From: Chromatiales bacterium | Lineage (GTDB): Bacteria; Pseudomonadota; Gammaproteobacteria; SpSt-1174 | NCBI GenBank assembly: GCA_014762505.1 | Contig: JABURS010000041.1 | Coordinates: forward strand, 62,001-126,000 | Direction: 5' to 3' | DNA length: 64,000 nt | Shown: piece by piece, positions 1 through 6,970 of the stretch | How positions within the stretch are numbered: position 1 is the first letter of the stretch | How the letters are laid out: every line of letters starts with the position of its first letter | Notes under the pieces: model-generated | What the model saw: only the letters and a program-made list of their open reading frames with translations | Database searches by the model: none | What the model was told of the DNA's origin: nothing | Position numbers and translations under genes: made by a program

Positions 1-2
1 CC

Positions 3-593
3 TACGAGCTGGGTGCGGAGTACGCCGGTGCCCGCCTGTCCGGCAAGCTGGTGGCCTACCGCATCGACCTCGAGGACGAGATCGCCTACGACTCCGCCGT
101 GGGCGTGTTCGGTGGGAACACGAACCTCGAGGAGACGCGCCGCCTGGGCGTGATGGCCGAGGGTGGCCTGAATCTCGGTGCGGGACGGCGTCTCGGTCTG
201 AGCTATACGTATACGGACAGCGAAATCACCGACGGGAGCTTCGAGGGCAACGATGTCCCGCTGGTGCCCGAGCACATGGTGTCACTGTTCGCGGACTACC
301 GCCTGAGCGAGCGCTGGGACCTGCATGGCGAGATCCTGTCCGTGAGCAAGCGTCGCTTCGGTGGGGACTTCGACAACCAGTTCGGGTATCTGGACGGCTA
401 CGAGGTCGTCAACCTGCGCGTCGGCTATGCCGCCGGCGCGGCCGAGTTCGACGTGCGTGTCAACAACCTGCTGGACGAGGAATACAGCGAGGACGGGGCG
501 GTCGGCTGGAACCCCGCCATCTTCGACAACAGTCCCGCCTATTTCCCGTCCCCCGAGCGCAACGTCTGGGTGACATCGACGATTCGTTTCTGA
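3..593 (+). CDS. TonB-dependent outer-membrane receptor, C-terminal part (start lies outside window)
   Basis: The reading frame is open from base 3, so the window holds only the last 196 or so residues of a longer protein. The segment is rich in alternating beta-strand sequence. It has the late-barrel motif VNNLLDEEYSE and ends in the strand TSTIRF with a terminal Phe, the signature of an outer-membrane beta barrel recognised by the Bam machinery. TonB-dependent receptors import scarce ligands across the outer membrane. The ligand cannot be read from the barrel end, but the next gene, 15 bp downstream, is a cobalamin adenosyltransferase, so a BtuB-type vitamin B12 receptor is a reasonable inference. 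The plug domain and TonB box are not visible. Confidence 0.85.
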   Translation, partial: YELGAEYAGARLSGKLVAYRIDLEDEIAYDSAVGVFGGNTNLEETRRLGVMAEGGLNLGAGRRLGLSYTYTDSEITDGSFEGNDVPLVPEHMVSLFADYRLSERWDLHGEILSVSKRRFGGDFDNQFGYLDGYEVVNLRVGYAAGAAEFDVRVNNLLDEEYSEDGAVGWNPAIFDNSPAYFPSPERNVWVTSTIRF

Positions 594-608
594 ACGAGGA
601 CGCGATCC

Positions 609-1172
609 ATGGGTAACCGTCTATCGAAGATCTACACCCGCACCGGCGACGAGGGCATGACCGGCCTCTCCACCGGCGAGCGAGTGCGCAAGGACAGCCT
701 GCGCATCGAGGCGATGGGCGACGTCGACGAACTGAACAGCGTCATCGGCATGGTGCTCGCGATCGAGTTGCCGGAGGCGGTGGCCGATTGTCTCGTCGAC
801 GTGCAGCACGACCTCTTCAATCTCGGTGCCGAGATCAGCATGCCGGGCGAGCAGTTGCTCGTCCCGGCGCGCATCGACTGGCTGGAGGCCACGCTCGACA
901 GCTTCAACGACGAACTGCCGCCGTTGATGGAGTTCATCCTCCCGGGCGGCGGTCTCGCTGCCGCCACCTGCCATCTCGCCCGCAGCGTCTGCCGGCGGGC
1001 GGAGCGTCACCTGGTGGCGCTGGCCGCCGAGGAGCCGGTGACCGGGGCGGCGCGTACCTATCTCAACCGTCTCTCCGACCTGCTGTTCGTGCTCGCGCGC
1101 ATCATCGCGCGCGAGGCGGGCGAAGGCGAGGTGTTCTGGCAGTCCGCCCGGCTGGGCGGCAACGCCGACTGA
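609..1172 (+). CDS. pduO: ATP:cob(I)alamin adenosyltransferase, PduO type
   Basis: This 187-aa protein transfers the adenosyl group of ATP to cob(I)alamin to make adenosylcobalamin in the cytosol. It carries the PduO-family ATP-binding motif YTRTGDEGMT at residues 9-18, VDELNS at 39-44, the RSVCRRAER helix, and the late segment YLNRLSDLLFVLAR. Length is normal for the family. The ATG is preceded by a GAGGA ribosome site. It follows the receptor by 15 bp and is probably in the same operon. PduO, CobA and EutT are unrelated folds; the TRTGD motif decides for PduO. Confidence 0.93.
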   Translation: MGNRLSKIYTRTGDEGMTGLSTGERVRKDSLRIEAMGDVDELNSVIGMVLAIELPEAVADCLVDVQHDLFNLGAEISMPGEQLLVPARIDWLEATLDSFNDELPPLMEFILPGGGLAAATCHLARSVCRRAERHLVALAAEEPVTGAARTYLNRLSDLLFVLARIIAREAGEGEVFWQSARLGGNAD

Positions 1173-1229
1173 AGCGCGGCGGGCCGCATGGTATCCTGAT
1201 CGACGCACGCACAGGTTCGGGAGGGACGG

Positions 1230-2129
1230 ATGCGCCTGGGTATCGATCTGGGAGGCACCAAAATCGAGATCATCGCGCTGGACGCCTCCGGCACGGAGCG
1301 CCTGCGCGAACGCATCGACACCCCGCAGGGTGACTACGCCGCTACCCTCGAGGCCGTGGCGGGGCTCGTCGCGCGGGCCGAGCAGCGGCTGGGCGTCACC
1401 GGCACCATCGGCATCGGCACGCCCGGGGCGATCTCGCCGGCCACGGGCCTGCTCAAGAACTCCAACTCCACCTGTCTGAACGGCCAGCCCTTCCAGCGCG
1501 ATCTCGAGGCCCGTCTCGGACGCGGGATCCGCATGATGAACGATGCCAACTGCTTCGCGCTCTCGGAGGCCACCGACGGGGCGGCCGCCGATGTCGAGGT
1601 GGTGTTCGGCGTCATCATCGGCACGGGGGTGGGCGCGGGTGTGGTGGTGCGTCGCCATCCCCTGGTGGGGCCCAATGCAATCGCCGGCGAATGGGGGCAT
1701 AATCCCCTGCCATGGCCACGAGACGAGGAGCGCCCGGGGCCGGCCTGCTATTGCGGCAAGTCGGGCTGCGTCGAGACCTTCCTCTCCGGGCCGTCCATGG
1801 CGCGCGATCATGCGGCCGTGACCGGCGAGTCGCTGGACACCCGCACCATCGTCGAGCGGGCGGCGGCCGGTGACGCGGCCTGCGAGGCCACGCTGGCGCG
1901 TTATGAGGACCGTCTCGCACGCGGGCTGGCCCACGTGATCAACGTGCTCGACCCCGATGCCATCGTGCTCGGCGGCGGCATGTCCAATATCGAGCGGCTG
2001 TACCGGAACGTGCCGCGCCTGTGGGGGCGCTACGTGTTCTCGGATACGGTCGCCACCCGGCTGCTTGCGCCACGCTTCGGCGATTCCAGCGGCGTGCGCG
2101 GGGCGGCCTGGCTGTGGAACGACAACTGA
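1230..2129 (+). CDS. mak: ROK-family sugar kinase, fructokinase (Mak-like)
   Basis: This 299-aa cytosolic kinase probably phosphorylates a hexose, fructose being the best guess. The ATP site DLGGTK is at residues 6-11. The catalytic Asp is D105 in NDANC. The ROK zinc site is H157 (GEWGHNPLPW) with C173, C175 and C180 in CYCGKSGC. The phrases LNGQPF, AGEWGHNPLPW and GDSSGVRGAAWLW match E. coli Mak from memory better than NagK or Glk. A strong GGGAGG site precedes the ATG. It sits among probable cobalamin genes with 57 bp upstream and 32 bp downstream, so co-transcription is likely, though the metabolic link is not obvious. Confidence 0.85.
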   Translation: MRLGIDLGGTKIEIIALDASGTERLRERIDTPQGDYAATLEAVAGLVARAEQRLGVTGTIGIGTPGAISPATGLLKNSNSTCLNGQPFQRDLEARLGRGIRMMNDANCFALSEATDGAAADVEVVFGVIIGTGVGAGVVVRRHPLVGPNAIAGEWGHNPLPWPRDEERPGPACYCGKSGCVETFLSGPSMARDHAAVTGESLDTRTIVERAAAGDAACEATLARYEDRLARGLAHVINVLDPDAIVLGGGMSNIERLYRNVPRLWGRYVFSDTVATRLLAPRFGDSSGVRGAAWLWNDN

Positions 2130-2161
2130 CGACTCAAACCAAGACAGAAGGGCAACACGAC

Positions 2162-2686
2162 ATGAATCCGCGTTTGGCTACCCTCATCGGCATCCTCATC
2201 GTTGCGGCGCTGTTCCGCATCCTGCCGCATCCGCCCAATGTCGCGCCCATCGCGGCCATGGCCCTGTTCGCCGGTGCCTACTTCAGCGACCGCAAGCTGG
2301 CCTTCATCCTGCCGTTCGCCGCGCTGCTCGTCAGCGACCTCATCATCGGCTTCCATTCCACCATGCTGTTCGTCTACGCGGCCTTCGCCATCACCGTCGT
2401 GATGGGTGTCTGGCTGCAGGACCGTCGCCGTCCGCTGCCGATCCTCGGTGCCGCGCTGGGCAGTTCGGTGCTGTTCTTCCTGGTCACCAACTTCGGGGCC
2501 TGGCTGAGCCACGGCATGTATCCGCTGACGGCCGAGGGACTGATGGCGGCCTACACGGCGGGGATCCCGTTCTTCCGCAACACCCTGGTCGGCGACCTCC
2601 TGTTCGTGGCCCTGTTCTTCGGCGGCTTCAGTCTGGCCGAACGCTATCTCCCGGCCCTGCGCGAGCGGAAAGAGGCAACCGCCTGA
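2162..2686 (+). CDS. DUF6580-type small membrane protein, possible cobalamin-uptake S component
   Basis: This 174-aa protein has about five hydrophobic segments and the early conserved phrase RILPHPPNVAPIAAMALFAGAYF, typical of the DUF6580 family. The fold resembles ECF-transporter substrate-binding (S) components. Members often lie beside vitamin B12 receptors or adenosyltransferases, as here. It contains no Cys, unlike the BtuM solitary cobalamin transporters, so it is not simply BtuM. The ATG at 2162 is supported by AGAAGGG upstream; an in-frame ATG at 2021 lies inside mak and is rejected. A strong terminator follows. Transport of a corrinoid is inferred from context only. Confidence 0.7.
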   Translation: MNPRLATLIGILIVAALFRILPHPPNVAPIAAMALFAGAYFSDRKLAFILPFAALLVSDLIIGFHSTMLFVYAAFAITVVMGVWLQDRRRPLPILGAALGSSVLFFLVTNFGAWLSHGMYPLTAEGLMAAYTAGIPFFRNTLVGDLLFVALFFGGFSLAERYLPALRERKEATA

Positions 2687-2712
2687 TTCGATTCGGCTTT
2701 TATGCGTGACTG

Positions 2713-2744
2713 GCAGGGCCGGCCATGTGCCGGCCCTGCTTTTT
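2713..2744 (+). terminator. Rho-independent terminator of the receptor-pduO-mak-DUF6580 group
   Basis: A perfect 11-bp stem (GCAGGGCCGGC with its complement) and a 5-base loop are followed by TTTTTG. It lies 26 bp after the DUF6580 stop. Confidence 0.9.
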
Positions 2745-2799
2745 GTGCGGGCGGAAGCGAGGCGTTGTGACGCGGGTATGACGCTAATCTAACATTTCC

Positions 2800-2828
2800 T
2801 TGACAAAGTCAGACGGGTGTCTTAGGTT
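2800..2828 (+). promoter_or_regulatory. Candidate sigma-70 promoter of dsrE2
   Basis: A perfect -35 TTGACA (2800-2805) is spaced 17 bp from TAGGTT (2823-2828), a weak -10. It leaves a leader of about 35 nt before the dsrE2 ATG. Confidence 0.5.
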
Positions 2829-2868
2829 CGGCCTGCTGATTACGCATCCACAGGCAGGAGATAAGCCG

Positions 2869-3336
2869 ATGAGCGAAAAGAAACTCGCAATTATTGCTAC
2901 CAAGGGCACGCTGGACTGGGCTTACCCCCCGTTCATCCTGGCCTCCACCGCCGCCGCGCTGGGCTATGAAACCGAAGTCTTCTTTACCTTCTATGGTCTG
3001 CAGCTGCTGAAGAAGAAGCTGGACCTCAAGGTCACCTCGCTGGGCAACCCGGGCATGCCGATGCCGATGCCGATGCCGGTGCTCGTGCAGGCGCTGCCGG
3101 GCATGCAGAGCATGATGACCATGATGATGAAGAAGAAGATGGCGTCCAAGGGCGTTGCCAGCCTGGAAGACCTGCGCGAGCTGTGCGTGGAAGCCGAAGT
3201 CCGCATGGTGGCCTGTCAGATGACTGTCGACCTGTTCGAGATGAACCCGAGCGAGTTCATCGACGGCATCGAATTCGGTGGCGCCGCCACCTTCTTCGAG
3301 TTTGCCGGCGAATCCGACATCTGCTTGTACATCTGA
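2869..3336 (+). CDS. dsrE2: DsrE2-family sulfur-transfer protein
   Basis: This 155-aa DsrE/DsrF-fold protein matches the DsrE2 type known from purple and chemolithotrophic sulfur bacteria. There it works with rhodanese and TusA to pass sulfane sulfur toward the cytoplasmic oxidation machinery. Visible landmarks are KLAIIATKGTLDWAYPPFILAS at the N-terminus, a Met-Pro run GMPMPMPMP (62-70), a Met/Lys stretch (83-91), and Cys at 106, 116 (VACQMTVDLF) and 152. C116 is the likely sulfur carrier. GGCAGGAG precedes the ATG at 2869. It is a single-gene unit with its own promoter and terminator; no tusA or rhodanese gene is adjacent. The substrate role is inferred from the family. Confidence 0.85.
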   Translation: MSEKKLAIIATKGTLDWAYPPFILASTAAALGYETEVFFTFYGLQLLKKKLDLKVTSLGNPGMPMPMPMPVLVQALPGMQSMMTMMMKKKMASKGVASLEDLRELCVEAEVRMVACQMTVDLFEMNPSEFIDGIEFGGAATFFEFAGESDICLYI

Positions 3337-3344
3337 TGCAGCGC

Positions 3345-3372
3345 ATGACGGCCACCTTCGGGTGGCCGTCAT
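3345..3372 (+). terminator. Terminator after dsrE2
   Basis: A perfect 12-bp stem (ATGACGGCCACC and complement) is closed by a TTCG tetraloop, followed by CGTTTCG. The U-tract is short but the hairpin is very stable. Confidence 0.75.
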
Positions 3373-3408
3373 CGTTTCGGCCTGTCGTCAGGCCATCGAG
3401 GTGTGGCC

Positions 3409-4005
3409 ATGGAAACACTCCGTGAAAAGGGTGCCCTGAACCGCCAGCGCATCGTCGAGGCGGCCGATCGCCTCTTCTACCACCAGGGCTACAACGCCAC
3501 CTCCTTCAGCGACATCGCCCAGGCCGCCGAGATCCCACGCGGCAACTTCTACTACTACTTCAAGAGCAAGGACGAGATCCTCGAGAACGTCATCCACTGC
3601 CGCATGGACGGCGTGGCCGGCATGCTCGACGGTCTGGATGCCCGGCTGGACTCACCCCGCGAGCGCCTGCTCGCACTCACCGACATCATCGCCGGTCGTG
3701 GCGACGACATCTCCCGCTATGGCTGCCGTTTCGGCACGCTCAATGCCGAGCTCGGCAAGCGCCAGCAGGAGCTGCAGCAGAAGGCCTCGGGCATGTTCGA
3801 CGTGTTCCGCGACTGGATGGAGCGGCAGTTCCGCGGTCTCGGTCTCGAAGACGAGGCGCATATGCTGGCCATGCACATGCTGGCCTGTATCCAGGGCACC
3901 ACGCTGCTCGTCTACACCTACAAGGACAAGGAATTCCTGCGCTACGAAGTGGCCCGTCTGCAGGAATGGATCCACAGTCTGGCTGCCCGGGAGGTTACCG
4001 CATGA
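3409..4005 (+). CDS. TetR/AcrR-family transcriptional regulator
   Basis: This 198-aa repressor-type protein has an N-terminal helix-turn-helix (about residues 8-55) with the TetR signature SFSDIAQAAEIPRGNFYYYFKSKDEIL. The ligand domain contains GCRFGTLNAELGKRQQELQ and VFRDWMERQFRGLG. ATG 3409 is chosen over GTG 3403 because GAGG lies 7 bases before it. Its stop overlaps the start of the next gene (ATGA), so the two are translationally coupled. It is clearly related to the TetR at 27560-28168 (shared NAELGK and FRDW segments). The effector is unknown; dsrE2 upstream or the coupled gene are candidate targets. Confidence 0.88.
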   Translation: METLREKGALNRQRIVEAADRLFYHQGYNATSFSDIAQAAEIPRGNFYYYFKSKDEILENVIHCRMDGVAGMLDGLDARLDSPRERLLALTDIIAGRGDDISRYGCRFGTLNAELGKRQQELQQKASGMFDVFRDWMERQFRGLGLEDEAHMLAMHMLACIQGTTLLVYTYKDKEFLRYEVARLQEWIHSLAAREVTA

Positions 4006-4445
4006 GCGCCATGCCGGAGGGCTCGCCCTTTCTCGCCGACTTTCGCGGTGTCTTCTACGGCATCCGCAGCTGGGAGCAGCTGGACGCCTTCTGGGCGCGC
4101 CTGCGGGCCGATGCCGCCGGGGGGTGGTATGTCTATGCCGTGGGCGAGCCGCCGCCCGGGACGGTGGCCAGGGCCGATCAGCTGCTGCAGTTCGTCGAGG
4201 AGATCGATCGTCTGCTGCGCGCCGAGCACGACGAGGATTACTGTGGCATCGTCTACGCGGATGATCGCGAACGGCCGGGCTTCGTGAAGATCTTCGATCC
4301 CAACAACCTGGGGACCTCCTGCGGTTCCAGCGAGATCCCGCCCCTGCCGGGCTGGATACTCTCCAAGATCCCGCCGGTGGATCTGCCGGCCGCCCTGCCG
4401 CAGCCCGGCAACCGCCGTCGCTGGTGGCGCCGCCTGTTCGGTTGA
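4002..4445 (+). CDS. Conserved hypothetical protein coupled to TetR
   Basis: This 147-aa protein was not recognised. It has no signal peptide or membrane segment. Residues 10-50 are aromatic-rich (FRGVFYGIRSWEQLDAFW, GGWYVYAVGE). The middle is acidic (EEIDRLLRAEHDEDYCGIVYADD). A C-terminal conserved-looking block FDPNNLGTSCGSSEIPPLPGW is followed by an Arg/Trp tail. Two Cys are present. The start overlaps the TetR stop by 4 bases, implying a shared function or co-regulation. Nothing in the sequence gives an enzymatic role. Confidence 0.7.
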   Translation: MSAMPEGSPFLADFRGVFYGIRSWEQLDAFWARLRADAAGGWYVYAVGEPPPGTVARADQLLQFVEEIDRLLRAEHDEDYCGIVYADDRERPGFVKIFDPNNLGTSCGSSEIPPLPGWILSKIPPVDLPAALPQPGNRRRWWRRLFG

Positions 4446-4455
4446 CGCCGGCCGG

Positions 4456-5247
4456 TCAGCCGGTCCGGGTGCCGAGGATGGCGCCGCGATCGCGCAGGTC
4501 CTCCAGCAGGGCCAGCCCCCCCTGCATCACGGTCTCCGGCTTCGGGTGACCGAGTTCGCCCGCGATCTGTTCCAGCAAGTCCCGACCACTGCGAGCCGTG
4601 TTCCCGGTGTTCTCGCCGAGCAGGGACAGCAGGCGCGCGCTCACCGCATTGAGTTCCACGAAGTGGACGATATCTTCCGCGTCCCGATAGACCAGCAGGT
4701 GGGTGGGGGCGGCGGGCGCCTCGGTCGGGATGTGCGCAGGACCGACGCGCTGTACCGGCCAGGCGTAGGTGAGCGGCCAGGCCAGCGGCGACAGTACGGG
4801 GGCGCCGGCGGCCAGGTCACCCCGGGCATCGATGCCGGCCATGCCCTCCGTCCCGGCCTCGCTCACCGAGAGCGCCAGCTCCACCCATTCGTAATGTGCC
4901 AGTTCCTGCAGGAAGGGGGGATCATCGGCCTGCGGGGCGTGTTCGTGCCGGAGGTAGTCCAGGAACTCGCGCCCGATCGCCAGGAAATAGGGGGTCCTGG
5001 CACGATGCCGGGCGAAGAAGTCGCGGGTGAGGCGGTCCCAGGCGTCGCGACAGCCCTTTGCCGCGTAGACGGCACGCAGCACCGGAAAGCCGCTGTCGAT
5101 GAAGCTGCGGGTGTTGTTGTACAGCAGCTCACGATATACCGCGAGGCGGCGCTCCTCGATACCCTCCGGTGCCGGCTGATTCGCCGGGTCGCGGATATGG
5201 GCAGTGAAGCGGTACTGCAGCGCCCGGAAGTCTGGTCGTTCAGCCAT
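4456..5247 (-). CDS. hvfC: DUF2063 partner protein of the MNIO enzyme (HvfC/BufC/MbnC-like)
   Basis: This 263-aa protein belongs to DUF2063, whose members bind the leader of a RiPP precursor and hand it to the MNIO oxidase. The N-terminal domain shows [27 protein letters not shown] and the central [15 protein letters not shown], both family landmarks. The C-terminal half ([26 protein letters not shown]) resembles a winged-helix-like recognition domain. The start ATG at 5247 overlaps the MNIO stop by 8 bases, so the partners are coupled. A longer in-frame start lies inside the MNIO gene and is rejected. The copper-buffer role is inferred from hvf and bufferin operons. Confidence 0.88.
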   Translation of the reverse strand: MAERPDFRALQYRFTAHIRDPANQPAPEGIEERRLAVYRELLYNNTRSFIDSGFPVLRAVYAAKGCRDAWDRLTRDFFARHRARTPYFLAIGREFLDYLRHEHAPQADDPPFLQELAHYEWVELALSVSEAGTEGMAGIDARGDLAAGAPVLSPLAWPLTYAWPVQRVGPAHIPTEAPAAPTHLLVYRDAEDIVHFVELNAVSARLLSLLGENTGNTARSGRDLLEQIAGELGHPKPETVMQGGLALLEDLRDRGAILGTRTG

Positions 5248-6088
5248 GACTGACCCTGGGCGTCTGTGTGGCCTGACGGGTCTGGGCCTCGCGGATCCGT
5301 TCCACCTCGTGCAGCAGCTCGCCAAGTGGGGGCAGGTTGAAGTCGCGCTCCAGCAGCACGGGGAAGACCCCGTGCGTGGCATAGGCGTGATCCAGCAGCC
5401 GCCAGACCGGATCGATCACCACGGCGCCGTGGGTGTCAATGAGCAGGTCCTCGGCCTCGGTGTAGTGGCCGGCGATGTGGCCGTAGGCGATACGTTCGCC
5501 CGGCAGGGCACGGATGAAGGCCTCCGGGTCATAGCCGTGGTTCACCGAGTTGACGTAGACGTTGTTCACGTCGAGCAGCAGGTCGCAATCGGCCTCTTCC
5601 AGCACCGCCCGGGTGAACTCCAGTTCGCTCATCTCCTGTCCGGGGGCGGCATAGGTCGAGACGTTCTCGATGGCGATCCGTCGCTCCAGGATCTCCTGGG
5701 TACGGCGGATACGCGCCGCAACGTGATGTACCGCCGCCTCGGTAAAGGGGATGGGCAGCAGGTCGTAGAGGTGTCCGTCGTCCGAGCAGTAGCTCAGGTG
5801 CTCGCTGTAACAGCGCACCTGGTGACGTTCCAGGAATACACTGATCTCGCGCAGCAGCGCTTCGTCGAGCGGTGCCGGGCCACCCAGTGACAGTGACAGC
5901 CCGTGACAGACAAACGGGTAGCGCTCGGTCAGGGCGCGGAATCGCCGTCCCAGTCGCCCGCCCACACCGATCCAGTTCTCGGGTGCGACCTCGAGAAAGT
6001 CCACGGCGACCGGCCCTGCCTCGAACGCATCGAGCAGCGGGCGACGCAGGCCGAGGCCGGCACCCTGGATGGGGTGTTTGTCAGGCAT
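5240..6088 (-). CDS. hvfB: MNIO (DUF692) multinuclear iron oxidase modifying a Cys-rich peptide
   Basis: This 282-aa TIM-barrel enzyme belongs to the family of MbnB, HvfB and ChrH. These use two or three iron ions and oxygen to convert peptide Cys, in HvfA-type substrates to thiooxazole copper ligands. Candidate metal ligands are all present: H62 (CHGLSL), E96 and H97 (YSEHLSYC), E141 and N142 (IENVSTY), D173 and N175 (DVNNVYVN), H184, H204 and H208 (GHIAGH), D218 and H220, and E247. GGAG precedes the ATG. It lies 218 bp downstream of the precursor gene and overlaps hvfC. The exact chemistry is inferred from the precursor type. Confidence 0.93.
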   Translation of the reverse strand: MPDKHPIQGAGLGLRRPLLDAFEAGPVAVDFLEVAPENWIGVGGRLGRRFRALTERYPFVCHGLSLSLGGPAPLDEALLREISVFLERHQVRCYSEHLSYCSDDGHLYDLLPIPFTEAAVHHVAARIRRTQEILERRIAIENVSTYAAPGQEMSELEFTRAVLEEADCDLLLDVNNVYVNSVNHGYDPEAFIRALPGERIAYGHIAGHYTEAEDLLIDTHGAVVIDPVWRLLDHAYATHGVFPVLLERDFNLPPLGELLHEVERIREAQTRQATQTPRVSHG

Positions 6089-6185
6089 GGTCTGTCTCCG
6101 TGAAGTATCTCATGGCAGTCGTATTGACCCCTTAATCGAGCGGAATATCCCCGGCTTCGTCGTCGCGGGACGGTGGTCTGAAGAC

Positions 6186-6213
6186 ATGATAGCCCGACAC
6201 GGGGCACGGGCAA
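6186..6213 (-). promoter_or_regulatory. Candidate internal sigma-70 promoter for hvfB-hvfC
   Basis: On the minus strand TTGCCC (6208-6213) and TATCAT (6186-6191) are spaced by 16 bp, about 100 bp before the MNIO start. It could supply the enzymes independently of the precursor transcript. Confidence 0.4.
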
Positions 6214-6273
6214 GCCCCCGTGGCGCCGGGGTGAACAATGCGGATTTGCTGGAGGTAATAATGCCTGGCACAG

Positions 6274-6295
6274 GCGGGGAGGCGTGCCTCCCCGC
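6274..6295 (-). promoter_or_regulatory. Stem-loop between precursor and MNIO genes
   Basis: A perfect 9-bp GC stem (GCGGGGAGG and complement) with loop CACG on the minus strand begins 12 bases after the hvfA stop. There is no U-tract. It may protect or partly terminate the precursor mRNA, so that peptide is made in excess over enzyme. Confidence 0.5.
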
Positions 6296-6306
6296 ATGCT
6301 GTACGG

Positions 6307-6603
6307 CTAGCGGCTGCCGCCGCACTTGCCTTCGCCACATTTTCCTTCGGCGGAATCCTTCTTGCTGCCGCCGCATTTTCCTTCCCCGCACTTGCCTTCA
6401 GTCGCATCTTTCTTCGCACCGCTGGCGCCACCACACTTGCCTTCGCCGCATTTTCCTTCGGCGGCGGCCACCATGTAGCCGCTCTGCAGCGAGGTGATGG
6501 CGAAGGGGTTGGTATCGGTAGCGGCATAGGCCGGCGCGGAAAGGGTGGCGACAACCAGGGCGCCCGTGGCGGCACTGATAAAGGTCGAGGTCTGCTTGCT
6601 CAT
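6307..6603 (-). CDS. hvfA: HvfA/bufferin-type RiPP precursor with six EGKCG motifs
   Basis: This 98-aa secreted precursor is the likely MNIO substrate. Residues 1-27 form a signal peptide ending APAYA. A short spacer follows. The core (49-95) holds three copies of EGKCGEGKCG, giving six Cys at 52, 57, 72, 77, 89 and 94, separated by Lys/Ala/Ser linkers. Modified EGKCG Cys bind copper in the Haemophilus HvfA system. ATG 6603 is chosen over the upstream in-frame start because AAGGAG precedes it. An ECF-type promoter lies about 85 bp upstream. Linkers differ in length, which suggests repeat expansion. Metal identity is inferred from the family. Confidence 0.92.
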   Translation of the reverse strand: MSKQTSTFISAATGALVVATLSAPAYAATDTNPFAITSLQSGYMVAAAEGKCGEGKCGGASGAKKDATEGKCGEGKCGGSKKDSAEGKCGEGKCGGSR

Positions 6604-6688
6604 GATGGTTCTCCTTGGATGTGATCCCATGCAACTGGTGCAACTGGGGTGGTTGTTCTGAAGGCCCGAAATGACGGCCTCGCAGGTA

Positions 6689-6716
6689 TAGACGACCCAG
6701 GCGGGAAATCCTTACA
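6689..6716 (-). promoter_or_regulatory. Candidate ECF-sigma promoter of hvfA
   Basis: The minus strand carries TGTAAGG (6710-6716), 15 bp, then CGTCTA (6689-6694). The same arrangement with identical spacing occurs upstream of doxX at 8339-8366. The shared motif is probably recognised by the ECF sigma factor of this locus. Confidence 0.75.
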
Positions 6717-6770
6717 CGGTATTTTCTGCTGCCTGGATCAGGGGGCGATATCGATGGTCCGTGCCGGGCG

Positions 6771-6965
6771 TCATGTCTTCTCCCGGGAGTTGTCCAGTTC
6801 CCGCAGTGACCGGCAGGCCTGACTCAGAAACAGGATGTTCCTGGCGTAGTTACGACATCCGGTACAGATGCCGAGGTGCAGTGTGAGCTCGATGCGTTCC
6901 GGCAGGCTCAGCGGGGTGTCCTGCCGTTTTGACAGAAGTTTCGTTATCTCTTCGCAATTTCTCAT
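6771..6965 (-). CDS. Small soluble zinc-type anti-sigma factor (ZAS-like)
   Basis: This 64-aa protein has the zinc anti-sigma motif H-x3-C-x2-C in HLGICTGC, preceded by a helix (EEITKLLSKRQDTPLSLPERIELTLHL). No membrane segment follows, so it is predicted to be cytosolic. It would hold the ECF sigma factor inactive and release it on metal or thiol stress. The ATG at 6965 fits the GGAAGGG site 8 bases upstream and lies 5 bases past the sigma stop; two earlier in-frame starts are too close to that site. The gene order sigma then anti-sigma is the usual one. Similar in size and layout to MseR of Neisseria. Confidence 0.85.
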   Translation of the reverse strand: MRNCEEITKLLSKRQDTPLSLPERIELTLHLGICTGCRNYARNILFLSQACRSLRELDNSREKT

Positions 6966-6970
6966 GATCA

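Noticed and set aside
6319-6459. Direct DNA repeats resembling a small CRISPR or satellite
   Set aside because: The repeats are in frame and encode the EGKCG core; unit and spacer lengths do not fit a CRISPR array.
6398-6643. Alternative minus-strand frame over the precursor gene (81 codons)
   Set aside because: It lacks a ribosome site; the overlapping frame with signal peptide and EGKCG repeats is clearly the real one.
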